Source: Rhodanobacter sp.
GTDB lineage: Bacteria > Pseudomonadota > Gammaproteobacteria > Xanthomonadales > Rhodanobacteraceae
Reading direction: 5' to 3'
Length of the DNA: 50,881 bases
Assembly: GCA_022730075.1 (NCBI GenBank)
Contig: DZBX01000005.1
Span: 1 to 50,881 of the forward strand
In this document: piece after piece, positions 32,758 to 41,171 of the stretch
Layout: each line of letters opens with the position of its first letter
How positions within the stretch are numbered: position 1 is the stretch's first letter
Translations under genes and position numbers: made by a program
The notes under the pieces: generated by a model
Database searches by the model: none
What the model was told of the DNA's origin: nothing
What the model saw: only the letters and a program-made list of their open reading frames with translations

Positions 32758-34368
32758 TCAGCCCTCCAGATTCGTGTCGTGCGCGGCGGCCGGGACCGGC
32801 CGTGGCGCTAGCGCGGGACGTGGCCGCGGACGCGCATCGCCACCACCGTGATGCGCCTCGGGCCCTTGGCGGATCGCGCGCACCATCAGAACCATCTCGA
32901 CCGCGATGAAGATCGAATACAAGCCGACAAAACCGATCAGCGAGAACACCATGTAGCCCACGCTGTGCGTGGAAGCGCTCATCCAGGTCGGCAGCACACC
33001 GAACACCGTCCACGGCTGCCGACCCAGCTCGGCCACCAGCCAGCCACACTCGTTGGCCAGGAACGGCACCGGGATCATCCACACCGCCGCGATCAGGAAC
33101 CAGCGCTTGTCCTGCACCTTGTTGCGCAGGGTGTACAACACCGCCAGCACGAAGAACGCCAGCATCAGCAGGCCGAAGCCGACCATCGCACGGAATGACC
33201 AAAACACCCACGCGACGGGCGGAATGGTGTCACGTGCCGCCTGTTGCACCTGCGCCGGGGTGACGTTGTTCAGGTCAGGCGCGTAGCGCTGTACCAGAAA
33301 GCCATAGCCGAGATCTTTTTCGTGCGCGTTGAATTGCGCCAGCGCCGCCGCGTCCTTGGGGTCCTTCGAAAGCGTCCGCAGCGCCTGCACCGCGGGGATG
33401 CCGTTTTCGATCTTGCGCGTGGCCTCTTGCTCCAGGGTGTTCACGCCCGCGACCGTGCCATCGATCGAGTGGGTCACCAGCAGGGATAACAGATAGGGGA
33501 TGCGCACCGCGCCCGCGTTCTCCTGCTTGGCCTGGTCGGGAAACGCAATGAGGTTGAACGACATCGGCGCGGGCTCGCTCTTCCACAGGCCCTCCATCGC
33601 CGCCAATTTGGTCGGCTGCGCCTGCGCGGCGACAAAGCCCAGCGCATCGCCCAGGGTGATCACGCCGATCGTGGCCATCACGCCATACAGCGCGGCCATG
33701 CGAAACGAGCGCTTGGCCAGCTCCATGTGGCGCTTCTTCAACATGTAGAACGCACTGATGCCCGCCACGAAGACCGCCGCGGTCACATAGCCGGCAATGC
33801 TGGTATGCACGAACTTGGATTGCGCATCGGGACTGAAGATCAACTGCTGGAAGCTGCTCAGCTGCATGCGCAGGGTGGTCGGGTCGAAGACCGCGCCCTT
33901 GGGATCCTGCATGAAGCTGTTGGCCACCAGGATCCACAGCGCCGAGAGGTTGGAGGCCAGCGCCACCAGCCAGGTCACCGCCAGATGCTGCCCCTTGGAC
34001 AGACGCTCCCAGCCGAAGATCATCAGGCCGACGAAGGTCGACTCCATGAAGAACGCCATCAGACCCTCGATGGCCAGCGGCGCACCGAAAATGTCGCCGA
34101 CGAAACTGGAATAAAACGACCAGTTGGTGCCGAACTGGAACTCCATGGTCAGGCCGGTGGCCACGCCCAGGGCGAAGTTGATCATGAACAACTTGCCCCA
34201 GAACTGCGCCATCTCCTTGTAGATCGGCTTGCCGGTGGTGACATACACCGTCTCCATCGCCGCCAGCAGAAAGCTGAGGCCCAGGGTCAGCGGCACGAAC
34301 AGGAAGTGATACAGCACGGTGGACGCGAACTGTATGCGGGAGAGATCGACAACGGTTCCATCAATCAT
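32758..34368 (-). CDS. cydA: Cytochrome bd ubiquinol oxidase subunit I
   Basis: Quinol-oxidising, heme-bearing subunit that reduces O2 to water at low oxygen. It is 536 residues. Heme ligands are His21 (LYHFLFVPL), His188 (KFVHTSIAGY) and Met395 (FRAMVGFG), each two beyond E. coli His19/His186/Met393. The long Q-loop type is indicated by length and by the 250-390 region. The C-terminal tail after residue 500 is rich in His, Pro, Arg and Ala. First gene of the operon, behind a consensus FNR/Anr box. Confidence 0.97.
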   Translation of the reverse strand: MIDGTVVDLSRIQFASTVLYHFLFVPLTLGLSFLLAAMETVYVTTGKPIYKEMAQFWGKLFMINFALGVATGLTMEFQFGTNWSFYSSFVGDIFGAPLAIEGLMAFFMESTFVGLMIFGWERLSKGQHLAVTWLVALASNLSALWILVANSFMQDPKGAVFDPTTLRMQLSSFQQLIFSPDAQSKFVHTSIAGYVTAAVFVAGISAFYMLKKRHMELAKRSFRMAALYGVMATIGVITLGDALGFVAAQAQPTKLAAMEGLWKSEPAPMSFNLIAFPDQAKQENAGAVRIPYLLSLLVTHSIDGTVAGVNTLEQEATRKIENGIPAVQALRTLSKDPKDAAALAQFNAHEKDLGYGFLVQRYAPDLNNVTPAQVQQAARDTIPPVAWVFWSFRAMVGFGLLMLAFFVLAVLYTLRNKVQDKRWFLIAAVWMIPVPFLANECGWLVAELGRQPWTVFGVLPTWMSASTHSVGYMVFSLIGFVGLYSIFIAVEMVLMVRAIRQGPEAHHGGGDARPRPRPALAPRPVPAAAHDTNLEG

Positions 34369-34843
34369 GGCGGCTACTCTTGATCATCGAAGGTCACGCG
34401 CCACGCGCTTCGCACGCGGGTGGCGCAACGGAGTCACTACGGCCACGGCATCCATGGCCGCCAACCGCAGGTTTGCAAAGTGATATTTTAATGTCCATGT
34501 CGTGTCTGCTCCTGCATGACAGCTTGTCGCGGGCCATCGCGAAACAATTTACACCCACGCACCGACGTTCGGTTTGCACAACCGGGCGCCCTGCCGCCTG
34601 ATTCAAAGCAACCCCATGCAAGCGAGCGCAGCAGAGGCGCGCCTTGATCGCAACCGGCATTGCGTGCTTCTCGCGGCGGCACTTCGGCGACGGCACGTCC
34701 TGCGCCATTGCCAAAACCCAGCCGCTGCCAGCCCTGGTTCCTGCGCGCAACGGACCATCGCCCGCTGCGCCCCTGTGCCGGAGCGGTGGCGCACACTGCT
34801 GTCCATGACATTCGCGCATAGAGTTTACTTTTTATGTACAACG
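34369..34843 (-). other. Long untranslated leader of the cyd operon
   Basis: If the promoter at 34850-34891 is used, about 475 nt precede the cydA ATG. Open frames of 110-140 codons here are Arg/Ala/Gly/Cys-rich, lack a good RBS and look like GC-rich noise. The stretch includes a 26-nt block resembling one after engB, and an A/T-rich patch near 34480-34492 that could hold a second promoter. No gene is called. Confidence 0.4.
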
Positions 34844-34849
34844 GACCGC

Positions 34850-34855
34850 ATTAGA
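34850..34855 (-). promoter_or_regulatory. -10 element of the cydA promoter
   Basis: TCTAAT on the minus strand (5/6 to consensus). It lies exactly 22 nt downstream of the FNR-type box, the spacing of a class II activated promoter (box centred at -41.5). Predicted start near 34843. Confidence 0.6.
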
Positions 34856-34877
34856 CACGCTCTGCCTGCCGCGCCGC

Positions 34878-34891
34878 TTGATCTGGATCAA
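34878..34891. promoter_or_regulatory. FNR/Anr-type binding site
   Basis: TTGATCTGGATCAA, a perfect match to TTGAT-N4-ATCAA. It lies upstream of cydA with class II spacing to a -10 element, which predicts activation of cydAB under low oxygen. It sits in the divergent region with the AcvB-like gene but no suitably spaced -10 is seen in that direction. Confidence 0.78.
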
Positions 34892-35027
34892 GTCCGGCTG
34901 CGGGAACCTCGCGCGCGTGGCGCGGTCTAGCCTTGCTTGCACTTGGCAAGCGCGTCCGCTGCCCACGACGATGGGCATGCCGACGGCATGCCTGCGCCCG
35001 CCCCCTTCACCTTCATCGAGACCATCC

Positions 35028-36029
35028 GTGATCCCACCCCGTCGCTTGTCGCGCATATGGCGCCTGCTACCCATGACCGCACTGCTCGGCTGCAGTCTTG
35101 CGCTCGCCACGCCTGCACCCGGCGCTGCCAAGGCAGCAACGCTGCCCGTGCCGGCACGCTTCACGCCGACGCAACCCGCGCCATCGCAGTCCGCGCCTGC
35201 ACCCGCGCGCAACACGCGCGGCGCGCAAATGCCAGACGCTGCGGCCATGCATCCCGTGCCCTGGCTGGCGGGAGTGATCCAGGCACCGCTGGTCGGACCG
35301 GTCACGCTGTACGCACCGCCAGCCAATGCGCCGGTGCGCGGCCTGGCCCTGTTCCTGTCCGGGGACGGTGGCTGGAATCTTGGGGTGCGGGGCATGGCAC
35401 GCGACGCCGCGAATCTCGGCTTCTGGGTCGCCGGCTTCAGCACGCCCCGCTATCTGCATGCGCTGGATGCACAGCCGGCGGGCACGTGCATCGATGCCGC
35501 GGGCACGCTCGCCACGCTGGCCGTCGATCTGAAACAGAAGCTCGATTTGCCGGCCGATCTGCCGGTGCTGCTGATCGGCTATTCCTCGGGCGCCACCACG
35601 GTCTATGCCGCGCTGGTACAGGCCGCGCAAGGCACATTCCAGGGTGGATTGAGCCTGGGTTTCGGTCCGGACATCGAGGCCCGGCATGCCTTCTGCCCCG
35701 GGGTCGGCGGTCTCGCCGAGCAGCGCTCGCCACGCCCGCCGCACCTGCCCAGCATGCTGCCGAACACGCACCTGAGCGCACCGTGGCAGATCCTGCAGGG
35801 CGAGATCGACGAGGACGTCGCGCCACGATTCGCCACCGAGTATGTCGCCGGTGTGCGCGCGGCCAAGGCATGGCTGCTCCCGCATGTCGGCCACGGCTTT
35901 GGCGTGCCGCGCAACTGGGCGCCGCAGTACCGCGCCGCACTGCACAGCCTGCTGCCGCCGCTGCCGGCCAGCGTCATGCCGACGCCGGTCGCTTCTGCGC
36001 GACGGCCAGCCAGGCCCGCCGCGCACTGA
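35028..36029 (+). CDS. AcvB/VirJ-type alpha/beta hydrolase, predicted lipoprotein
   Basis: Member of the AcvB/VirJ family; Agrobacterium AcvB hydrolyses lysyl-phosphatidylglycerol in the periplasm. Hallmarks: GLALFLSGDGGWN, then IGYSSGATTVYAAL with the nucleophile-type Ser186 (usual family form GYSFGAD), and a late HVGHGFGVPRNW with the candidate catalytic His. GTG 35028 gives a short signal peptide ending in lipobox LLGC (Cys22), with GAG 7 nt upstream; ATG 34977 is a longer alternative. Only one VirJ domain is present (333 residues). No lysyl-PG synthase (lpiA/mprF) is seen in the window, so the substrate is open. Confidence 0.75.
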   Translation: MIPPRRLSRIWRLLPMTALLGCSLALATPAPGAAKAATLPVPARFTPTQPAPSQSAPAPARNTRGAQMPDAAAMHPVPWLAGVIQAPLVGPVTLYAPPANAPVRGLALFLSGDGGWNLGVRGMARDAANLGFWVAGFSTPRYLHALDAQPAGTCIDAAGTLATLAVDLKQKLDLPADLPVLLIGYSSGATTVYAALVQAAQGTFQGGLSLGFGPDIEARHAFCPGVGGLAEQRSPRPPHLPSMLPNTHLSAPWQILQGEIDEDVAPRFATEYVAGVRAAKAWLLPHVGHGFGVPRNWAPQYRAALHSLLPPLPASVMPTPVASARRPARPAAH

Positions 36030-36101
36030 TACGCCCACCGCTGCGCGCCAGGCGGCCGGCCCGGCAGCGCCTATACCGTCGCGCTTCAGCGGCGTCGTGC
36101 T

Positions 36102-37097
36102 TCAGCGCGCGATGCGCGCGCGATCGGCCGGCGCCAGTCCGCTGACGTGGCGCGCGGTATCCAGCAGCACGGCGTGGCCGTGGCGCGGATGCAACAGCTC
36201 GGGCAGGCGCGCGCTGAAGCGCTGCGGCGTGATGCCCAGCGCGGCCAGGCCATCGACGCTGCCGATCGAATCCAGCGCCAGCGACTTGAAGTTGTCCACG
36301 CTGATCGGCTTGCCCGGCAGCAGCTCGCCGATGCGCGCCTGCAGATAACCCAGTGCGTCGGGCAATGGAATGATCAGCCGGCGCAGGCCCGCCGCCGCCG
36401 CGACCATGCGCACGATGCGGATCAGCTCGAGTTGTTCCGGGCCATAGAGCTCATAGCGTTGCGCGATACTGGCGGGGTCCTGCACGCACTGCGCGATCGC
36501 CGCGCACACGTCTTCCACCGCCACCGGCGCCAGCCTGCTGCGCGCGCGTGCCAGCGGCAGGACCGGCAGTAGCTTGAGCAGCGCGGCGAAGCGCGTCACC
36601 AGCCCGTCGCCACGACCGAAAATCACCGAGGGCTGGTAAATCGTCCACTGCAGGCCGGAGGCACGCACCACGCGCTCGGCTTCGCCGCGCGTGATCAGGT
36701 ACATCGACTTGCCCTCGCCCGCGCGTAGCGAACTCATCTGATGCAGGCGGCGCACGCCGGCCTCGCGGCAGGCGGCCACCAGCGTCGAGGTGAGGTCCAC
36801 GTGCGCCTTGCGAAAACGCGCGCCGCCGGTCTCGTTGAGGATGCCGACCAGGTTGATCGCCGCGTCGGCGCCGCGCAGGTAGGACAGCAGCGTGCCACGC
36901 TCGTAGACATCGGCGCTGTGCACGCTGACGCCGGGCAGCACGGCCAGGGCGCGGTGCTGTTCGCGGTTGCGCGAGAGCAGCGTGATGCGGTGCCCCTGCG
37001 CGACCAGACGCGGCAGCAGGTGCGAGCCGACGAAACCGGTACCGCCGAGCATGACCAGGTGTTGCGGGCGCGGCGGCGTGAGGCGCGGGGTGTTCAT
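36102..37097 (-). CDS. NAD(P)-binding SDR protein, NDUFA9-like
   Basis: 331-residue atypical short-chain dehydrogenase of the complex I NDUFA9-like subgroup. The nucleotide-binding GGTGFVG lies at 18-24, followed by VARNREQ-type (LLSRNREQHRAL) specificity segment, INLVGILNE, and a GLQWTIYQPSVIFGRGD block typical of this group. In bacteria these are not true complex I subunits; role uncertain. It is read from an ATGA overlap with the preceding quinone oxidoreductase gene and is last of three. Confidence 0.8.
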   Translation of the reverse strand: MNTPRLTPPRPQHLVMLGGTGFVGSHLLPRLVAQGHRITLLSRNREQHRALAVLPGVSVHSADVYERGTLLSYLRGADAAINLVGILNETGGARFRKAHVDLTSTLVAACREAGVRRLHQMSSLRAGEGKSMYLITRGEAERVVRASGLQWTIYQPSVIFGRGDGLVTRFAALLKLLPVLPLARARSRLAPVAVEDVCAAIAQCVQDPASIAQRYELYGPEQLELIRIVRMVAAAAGLRRLIIPLPDALGYLQARIGELLPGKPISVDNFKSLALDSIGSVDGLAALGITPQRFSARLPELLHPRHGHAVLLDTARHVSGLAPADRARIAR

Positions 37098-38119
37098 GGA
37101 TTGATCGACTCCGTGGCGGAAGTGGAGAGCGCGAGCACGATCTTGCCGACGTGCTCGCCCTGCTCCAGCAGGCGATGCGCATCGGCGGCCTGCGCGAAAG
37201 GCAGCACACGGTACAGCAGCGGGCGCACGCGCCCTGCATCCAGCAGCGGCCAGGCACGTGCGCGCAACTCGGCGGCGATGGCGGCCTTGGCGGCGGCGCT
37301 TTGCGGACGCAAGGTGGAGCCGGTGAGCGTGGCGCGCTTGCGCATCAGCAAGGCCAGATCCAGCGGCGCCTCGCGGCCGCGCTGCGTGGCGATCTGCACG
37401 ATGCGTCCATCCAGCGCCAGCGCGGACAGATTGCGCGCCAGGTAATCGCCGCCGACCATGTCCAGAATCACGTCGGCGCCATGCCGCGCGGTCGCATCCA
37501 GCACGCCGGCGACGAAATCCTCTGCGCGATAATTGAAGCAGCGGCGCGCGCCCAATCGCTCGCAGGCCGCGCATTTCGCGGCATTGCCGGCCGTCGCGTA
37601 CACCGTGGCACCCAGCGCGTGCGCCAACTGGATGGCGCTGGTGCCGATGCCGCTGGCGCCACCATGCACCAGCAGCACCTCGCCAGCGGCGAGGCGAGCG
37701 CGCATGAACACGTTGCTCCACACCGTGAAAAACGTTTCCGGCAGCGCCGCGGCCTCGGCCATGCCGAAGCCGCGCGGCAACGGCAGGCACTGACCCGCCG
37801 GCACCGTCACGTATTCGGCGTAACCGCCGCCGTTGCACAACGCGCACACGGCGTCACCGACGCGCCAGCCGCTGACCTCCGCGCCCTGCGCGGCGATGCG
37901 CCCGGCCACCTCCAGCCCGGGCAGATCGGATGCGCCAGGCGGCGGTGGATACACGCCGGCACGCTGCGCCAGATCGGGCCGGTTGACGCCCGCGGCGTGA
38001 ACCTCGATCAGGATTTCAGCGGCGCACGGCAACGGGCGCGGACGCTGCGCCACCTGCAAAACCTCCGGGCCGCCCGGCATGCTGATCTCGATCACCCGCA
38101 TCATCAGGGCTGCGCTCAT
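37094..38119 (-). CDS. NAD(P)H-quinone oxidoreductase (zinc-free MDR family)
   Basis: 341-residue medium-chain reductase of the QOR/PIG3-like group. N-terminal GroES-like part: HAAGVNRPDLAQRAGVYPPPPGASDLPGLEVAG; Rossmann motif HGGASGIGTSAIQLAHALGA; C-terminal STLRPQSAAAKAAIA and ending GKIVLAL. No catalytic zinc Cys cluster. It probably reduces quinones or other enones with NADPH. The start at 38119 overlaps the slt stop (ATGA), and its own stop overlaps the next ATG, so three genes are coupled. Confidence 0.85.
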   Translation of the reverse strand: MSAALMMRVIEISMPGGPEVLQVAQRPRPLPCAAEILIEVHAAGVNRPDLAQRAGVYPPPPGASDLPGLEVAGRIAAQGAEVSGWRVGDAVCALCNGGGYAEYVTVPAGQCLPLPRGFGMAEAAALPETFFTVWSNVFMRARLAAGEVLLVHGGASGIGTSAIQLAHALGATVYATAGNAAKCAACERLGARRCFNYRAEDFVAGVLDATARHGADVILDMVGGDYLARNLSALALDGRIVQIATQRGREAPLDLALLMRKRATLTGSTLRPQSAAAKAAIAAELRARAWPLLDAGRVRPLLYRVLPFAQAADAHRLLEQGEHVGKIVLALSTSATESINP

Positions 38120-40218
38120 GGCGTAGCGCCCGCGGCCGCCGCATGCACGCTGGCGGAAGGCGCGGGCTGCGTGCTGGCTGCGGCTGGCGGCGGCGCGTCG
38201 CCCTGCGCAGCCAGATCCTCGACGCTGCACACCACCGCGGCACGCGGCGCCTGCGCGTCAGGCACCGCGTAGGCGCTGCCGAAAGGCTGCATGCGCGCGC
38301 TCAGACGGACCGGGTTCTGGTGCAGGCGCCAGTCATAGATCACGCTGAAGGCCAGGGTGCTCTCCACGTAACCGCGCGTCTCGGGATACGGGATGGTGGC
38401 CACGAACACGTCCGCCGGCAGCGTGGCGCGCTTGGCCATCCAGTCCTGCAGCGCGGCCGGGCCGGCGTTGTAGGCGGCGCTGGCCAGCCACTGCGCACCG
38501 AAGCGATCGGCCAGATGCTGCAGATAATGCGTGCCCAGTGCGATGTTGACCGATGGATCATCGAGGCTGGCCGCGCCTTCCCAGGGCAAGCCGTTGCGTC
38601 GCGCCAGCTGCGCCGCGGTACCCGGCAACAACTGCATCAACCCGCGCGCATCGGCGCCGGAGCGGGCATCGCTGATCCACGCGCTTTCCGTGCGGATGAT
38701 GGCGAAGGCCCAGGCCGGATCGATACCGGCGCGGTGCGCATCACGCACCACACGCGTGCGCTCGGCCAGCGGAAAACGCAGCTTGTAATCACGCAGATAG
38801 TCGCCGTGATTCAGCAGGAAGATCGCGCGGTCCACCCAGCCGCGGCGGTGCGCCAGCACCACGGCGGCATAGCGCTGCGCATGATCGAGGCCGGGCAGCG
38901 CCGCGTCCCATTCGCGCCGCGCGTGCGTGAGCCGGTGCAACGCGTACCACTCGAACGCGCGCTGCATGCCCGGGTCCGCTGCGACCGCGGCGGTGGCCGC
39001 GGTCTGCGCCGGCGGATCACGTGGGCACAGCGCGTACGGGCGCCGCACGCGATCGGCGGCCAGAAAGCCGTAATACGTCGGATCGCGCGCCAGCGCGCGC
39101 CAGAGCGCATCGGCCTGCGTCCTGGCGCCGGTGGCGGCCAGCGCGCGCGCCTCGAAATAGCGCCACTCCTTGGCCTCGCGTTGCGCCGCGGGCATGGCGC
39201 GGATCGCCGCCAGCACGGCCGGCCAATCGCCCTGCGCCAATGCCACGCGCGCGCGCCACTCGCGCGTCAGCGGTGTCTGCGCGGTGGCCGGCAAGGCCGC
39301 CAGCGCGCGCAGCGAGCCTGGCTCGAGACTGACGGCCTGATACAGCGCCAGCGCGGCTTCGATGCGATCGACCTGCACCGCATCCAACTCGAAGCGTCCG
39401 CGCAGTGCCTGCCAGGCCGCGCGCGCGGCATCATCATCGTCGCGCGCGCGGCGCGTCAGCGCCAGCGTCATGGCCTCGCGCGCATGCTCGGTATCGGGCC
39501 ATGAGCCCGCTTGTGCCAGTGCGCCCGCCGGATCCGACAGCGCCAGCGCCAGACGCTGCGCACCCGGCTGTTGTGCCACGGGCAACCAGGCCAGAGTCTG
39601 CGTCAGCGTACCCGCCGCGCGCGCGCGCAGCGCGCGCTGGATGCGATCCCACAGCCGTTCAGGCGTGAGCAGGCCCTGCGCGTTGGCCTGCGCCAGCACC
39701 GCATCGCACGCATCCGGCAACTGCGGCGCGGCCCACAAGGCCGCGAAGGCGCCGTGATAAGTCAGCTTCCGGCCCTGCGCGGTCTGCGCTTGCAGTTCCC
39801 GGCAATCGTAGGCCGCGCCGAGATCGGGCGCATAGAACGCAAGGTATTGCCGCCAGTCCTGTTTGCGGGCAAGGCGATCCAGCCAGGCGCGACGCAGTTC
39901 GCGGCCGGGGATCAAGACGCTGTAGCGCGCGAGATAGCTCCGCACTTGCGCGCCGCGCGCGCGGTCCAGGTCGTGTCGCAGGTAGGCGGATTCGAGATAC
40001 GGATACAGCGGATAATTGCGCAGCGCCGCGACATCGCGTTTCCAGGCCGGATCGCCCTGCTGCGCCAGCGCATAGGCTTGCACGAACTGCTCGCGCTGGC
40101 GTTGCAACTGAGCGCTGGACGCGGCCTGCGCGGCACCCGTGGCAAGCAGCGCGCCGAGAGCCAGCCACCCCGGCACCCGTCCGATGCGCCACTGCCGGCG
40201 CGCGTGTAGCCTTGGCAT
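38116..40218 (-). CDS. slt: Soluble lytic murein transglycosylase Slt
   Basis: Periplasmic enzyme cleaving peptidoglycan glycan strands to 1,6-anhydro products. About 700 residues: signal peptide (GWLALGALLATGAAQA), long superhelical U/L domain of Ala-rich helices, then the GH23-like catalytic domain with IIRTESAW (catalytic Glu511), ARGLMQLLPGTA and AYNAGPAALQDWM. ATG 40218 is supported by GGAGG 8 nt upstream. The C-terminal 40 residues are Ala/Pro-rich. First of three coupled minus-strand genes. Confidence 0.93.
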   Translation of the reverse strand: MPRLHARRQWRIGRVPGWLALGALLATGAAQAASSAQLQRQREQFVQAYALAQQGDPAWKRDVAALRNYPLYPYLESAYLRHDLDRARGAQVRSYLARYSVLIPGRELRRAWLDRLARKQDWRQYLAFYAPDLGAAYDCRELQAQTAQGRKLTYHGAFAALWAAPQLPDACDAVLAQANAQGLLTPERLWDRIQRALRARAAGTLTQTLAWLPVAQQPGAQRLALALSDPAGALAQAGSWPDTEHAREAMTLALTRRARDDDDAARAAWQALRGRFELDAVQVDRIEAALALYQAVSLEPGSLRALAALPATAQTPLTREWRARVALAQGDWPAVLAAIRAMPAAQREAKEWRYFEARALAATGARTQADALWRALARDPTYYGFLAADRVRRPYALCPRDPPAQTAATAAVAADPGMQRAFEWYALHRLTHARREWDAALPGLDHAQRYAAVVLAHRRGWVDRAIFLLNHGDYLRDYKLRFPLAERTRVVRDAHRAGIDPAWAFAIIRTESAWISDARSGADARGLMQLLPGTAAQLARRNGLPWEGAASLDDPSVNIALGTHYLQHLADRFGAQWLASAAYNAGPAALQDWMAKRATLPADVFVATIPYPETRGYVESTLAFSVIYDWRLHQNPVRLSARMQPFGSAYAVPDAQAPRAAVVCSVEDLAAQGDAPPPAAASTQPAPSASVHAAAAGATP

Positions 40219-40242
40219 ACTGCATGTCCTCCGCAAGACGCG

Positions 40243-40248
40243 ATTCTA
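40243..40248 (-). promoter_or_regulatory. Candidate -10 element of slt
   Basis: TAGAAT (5/6) on the minus strand, about 25 nt upstream of the slt ATG. The region where a -35 would fall is occupied by the tandem 13-bp repeat at 40256-40281. Confidence 0.4.
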
Positions 40249-40255
40249 CAAGGCA

Positions 40256-40281
40256 CGCCTGCAGGGCGCGCCTGCAAGGCG
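40256..40281. repeat. Tandem 13-bp near-palindromic repeat
   Basis: CGCCTGCAGGGCG (40256-40268) is followed immediately by CGCCTGCAAGGCG (40269-40281), 12 of 13 bases identical. Each copy is itself close to palindromic (CGCC-TGCA-rGGCG). It lies between the divergent slt and TSUP genes, over the expected slt -35 position. Confidence 0.7.
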
Positions 40282-40370
40282 CACCGCAGACGCGTGCGCC
40301 GCGCGCGTTGCGCAACGCCGCCGCGGCCAGCGGCACCTCGGCGCGTCATCCACTCAAGGCACGACCACCC

Positions 40371-41171
40371 ATGATGTTCGATCTTGTGCTGTACCTGCTG
40401 GCCGGCGCCGCGGCCGGTTTCCTGGGCGGCCTGCTGGGCATCGGCGGCGGTCTGCTGATCGTGGCCGCGCTCAGTTTCACCCTGCCCTCGCTGGGCGTGC
40501 CGCCGAGCGAGGTGATGCACGTATCGGTGGCGACCTCGCTGGCCGGCATCGTGCTTACCGCGGCCTCGTCCACCACCGCGCAACTGCGGCGTCACGCAGT
40601 GATGCTGCCGACGCTGTGGCGGCTGGCGCCCGGGCTGGTCCTGGGCGGTTTCATCGGCGCGCATCTGGCGCAGTTGATGAGTGGGCCGGTACTGCGCTGG
40701 GTGATCGCCGGTTTCTGCCTGTTCATGGCATGGCGCATGGCCTTCGGCCAGCAACGCGAAGCGCATGCCGAGCACGCGCCGCGCTCATCCTGGCTGTTGC
40801 CCGCGGGCCTCGGCATCGGTGCGGTATCGGCCATCGTCGGTATCGGTGGCGGCTCGCTCACCGTGCCCTTGCTGGTGGGCCTGGGCGCGCAACCGGTGCG
40901 CGCGGTGGCCACCAGCGCCGCCGCCGGACTGGTGATCGCGCTGGCCAGCTCGCTCAGCTACATGCTGGCCCTGCATGCGCCGGCCCTGCCGCTGCCGCGC
41001 GGCGCGCTGGGCTACGTGTTTCTGCCGGCCGCCGCGGCCACGGCCGTTGCCTCGATGGCCACCGCGCCGCTGGGCGTGCGTCTGGCGCACCGCTTGTCGG
41101 GGCCGATGCTCAAGCGCGTGTTCGCGCTGTTCCTGCTGGTGGTCGGCGTGCTGATCGCCAGCGGCGGATGA
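40371..41171 (+). CDS. TSUP family membrane transporter (TauE/SafE type)
   Basis: 266-residue inner-membrane protein with about 8 hydrophobic helices and two inverted halves, each carrying the family glycine motif: GGLLGIGGGLLIVAAL near the N-terminus and IVGIGGGSLTVPLLVGLG in the middle. TSUP members export or import sulfite, sulfonates and related anions; the substrate here is unknown. Two adjacent ATGs (40371, 40374) are possible starts. The stop overlaps the next ATG (ATGA). Confidence 0.88.
   Translation: MMFDLVLYLLAGAAAGFLGGLLGIGGGLLIVAALSFTLPSLGVPPSEVMHVSVATSLAGIVLTAASSTTAQLRRHAVMLPTLWRLAPGLVLGGFIGAHLAQLMSGPVLRWVIAGFCLFMAWRMAFGQQREAHAEHAPRSSWLLPAGLGIGAVSAIVGIGGGSLTVPLLVGLGAQPVRAVATSAAAGLVIALASSLSYMLALHAPALPLPRGALGYVFLPAAAATAVASMATAPLGVRLAHRLSGPMLKRVFALFLLVVGVLIASGG

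Noticed and set aside
34394-34841. Open frames of 117-141 codons in the cyd leader
   Set aside because: No good ribosome-binding site, no domain, overlapping one another in different frames, Arg/Cys/Gly-rich. Treated as non-coding leader.
34878-34891. FNR box as an activator site for the plus-strand AcvB-like gene
   Set aside because: No -10-like hexamer at the 22-nt spacing on the plus strand; the spacing is perfect only toward cydA.
34937-36145. 402-codon plus-strand frame overlapping the AcvB-like gene
   Set aside because: Out of frame with the recognised hydrolase motifs; the sequence is Arg/Ala-rich noise.
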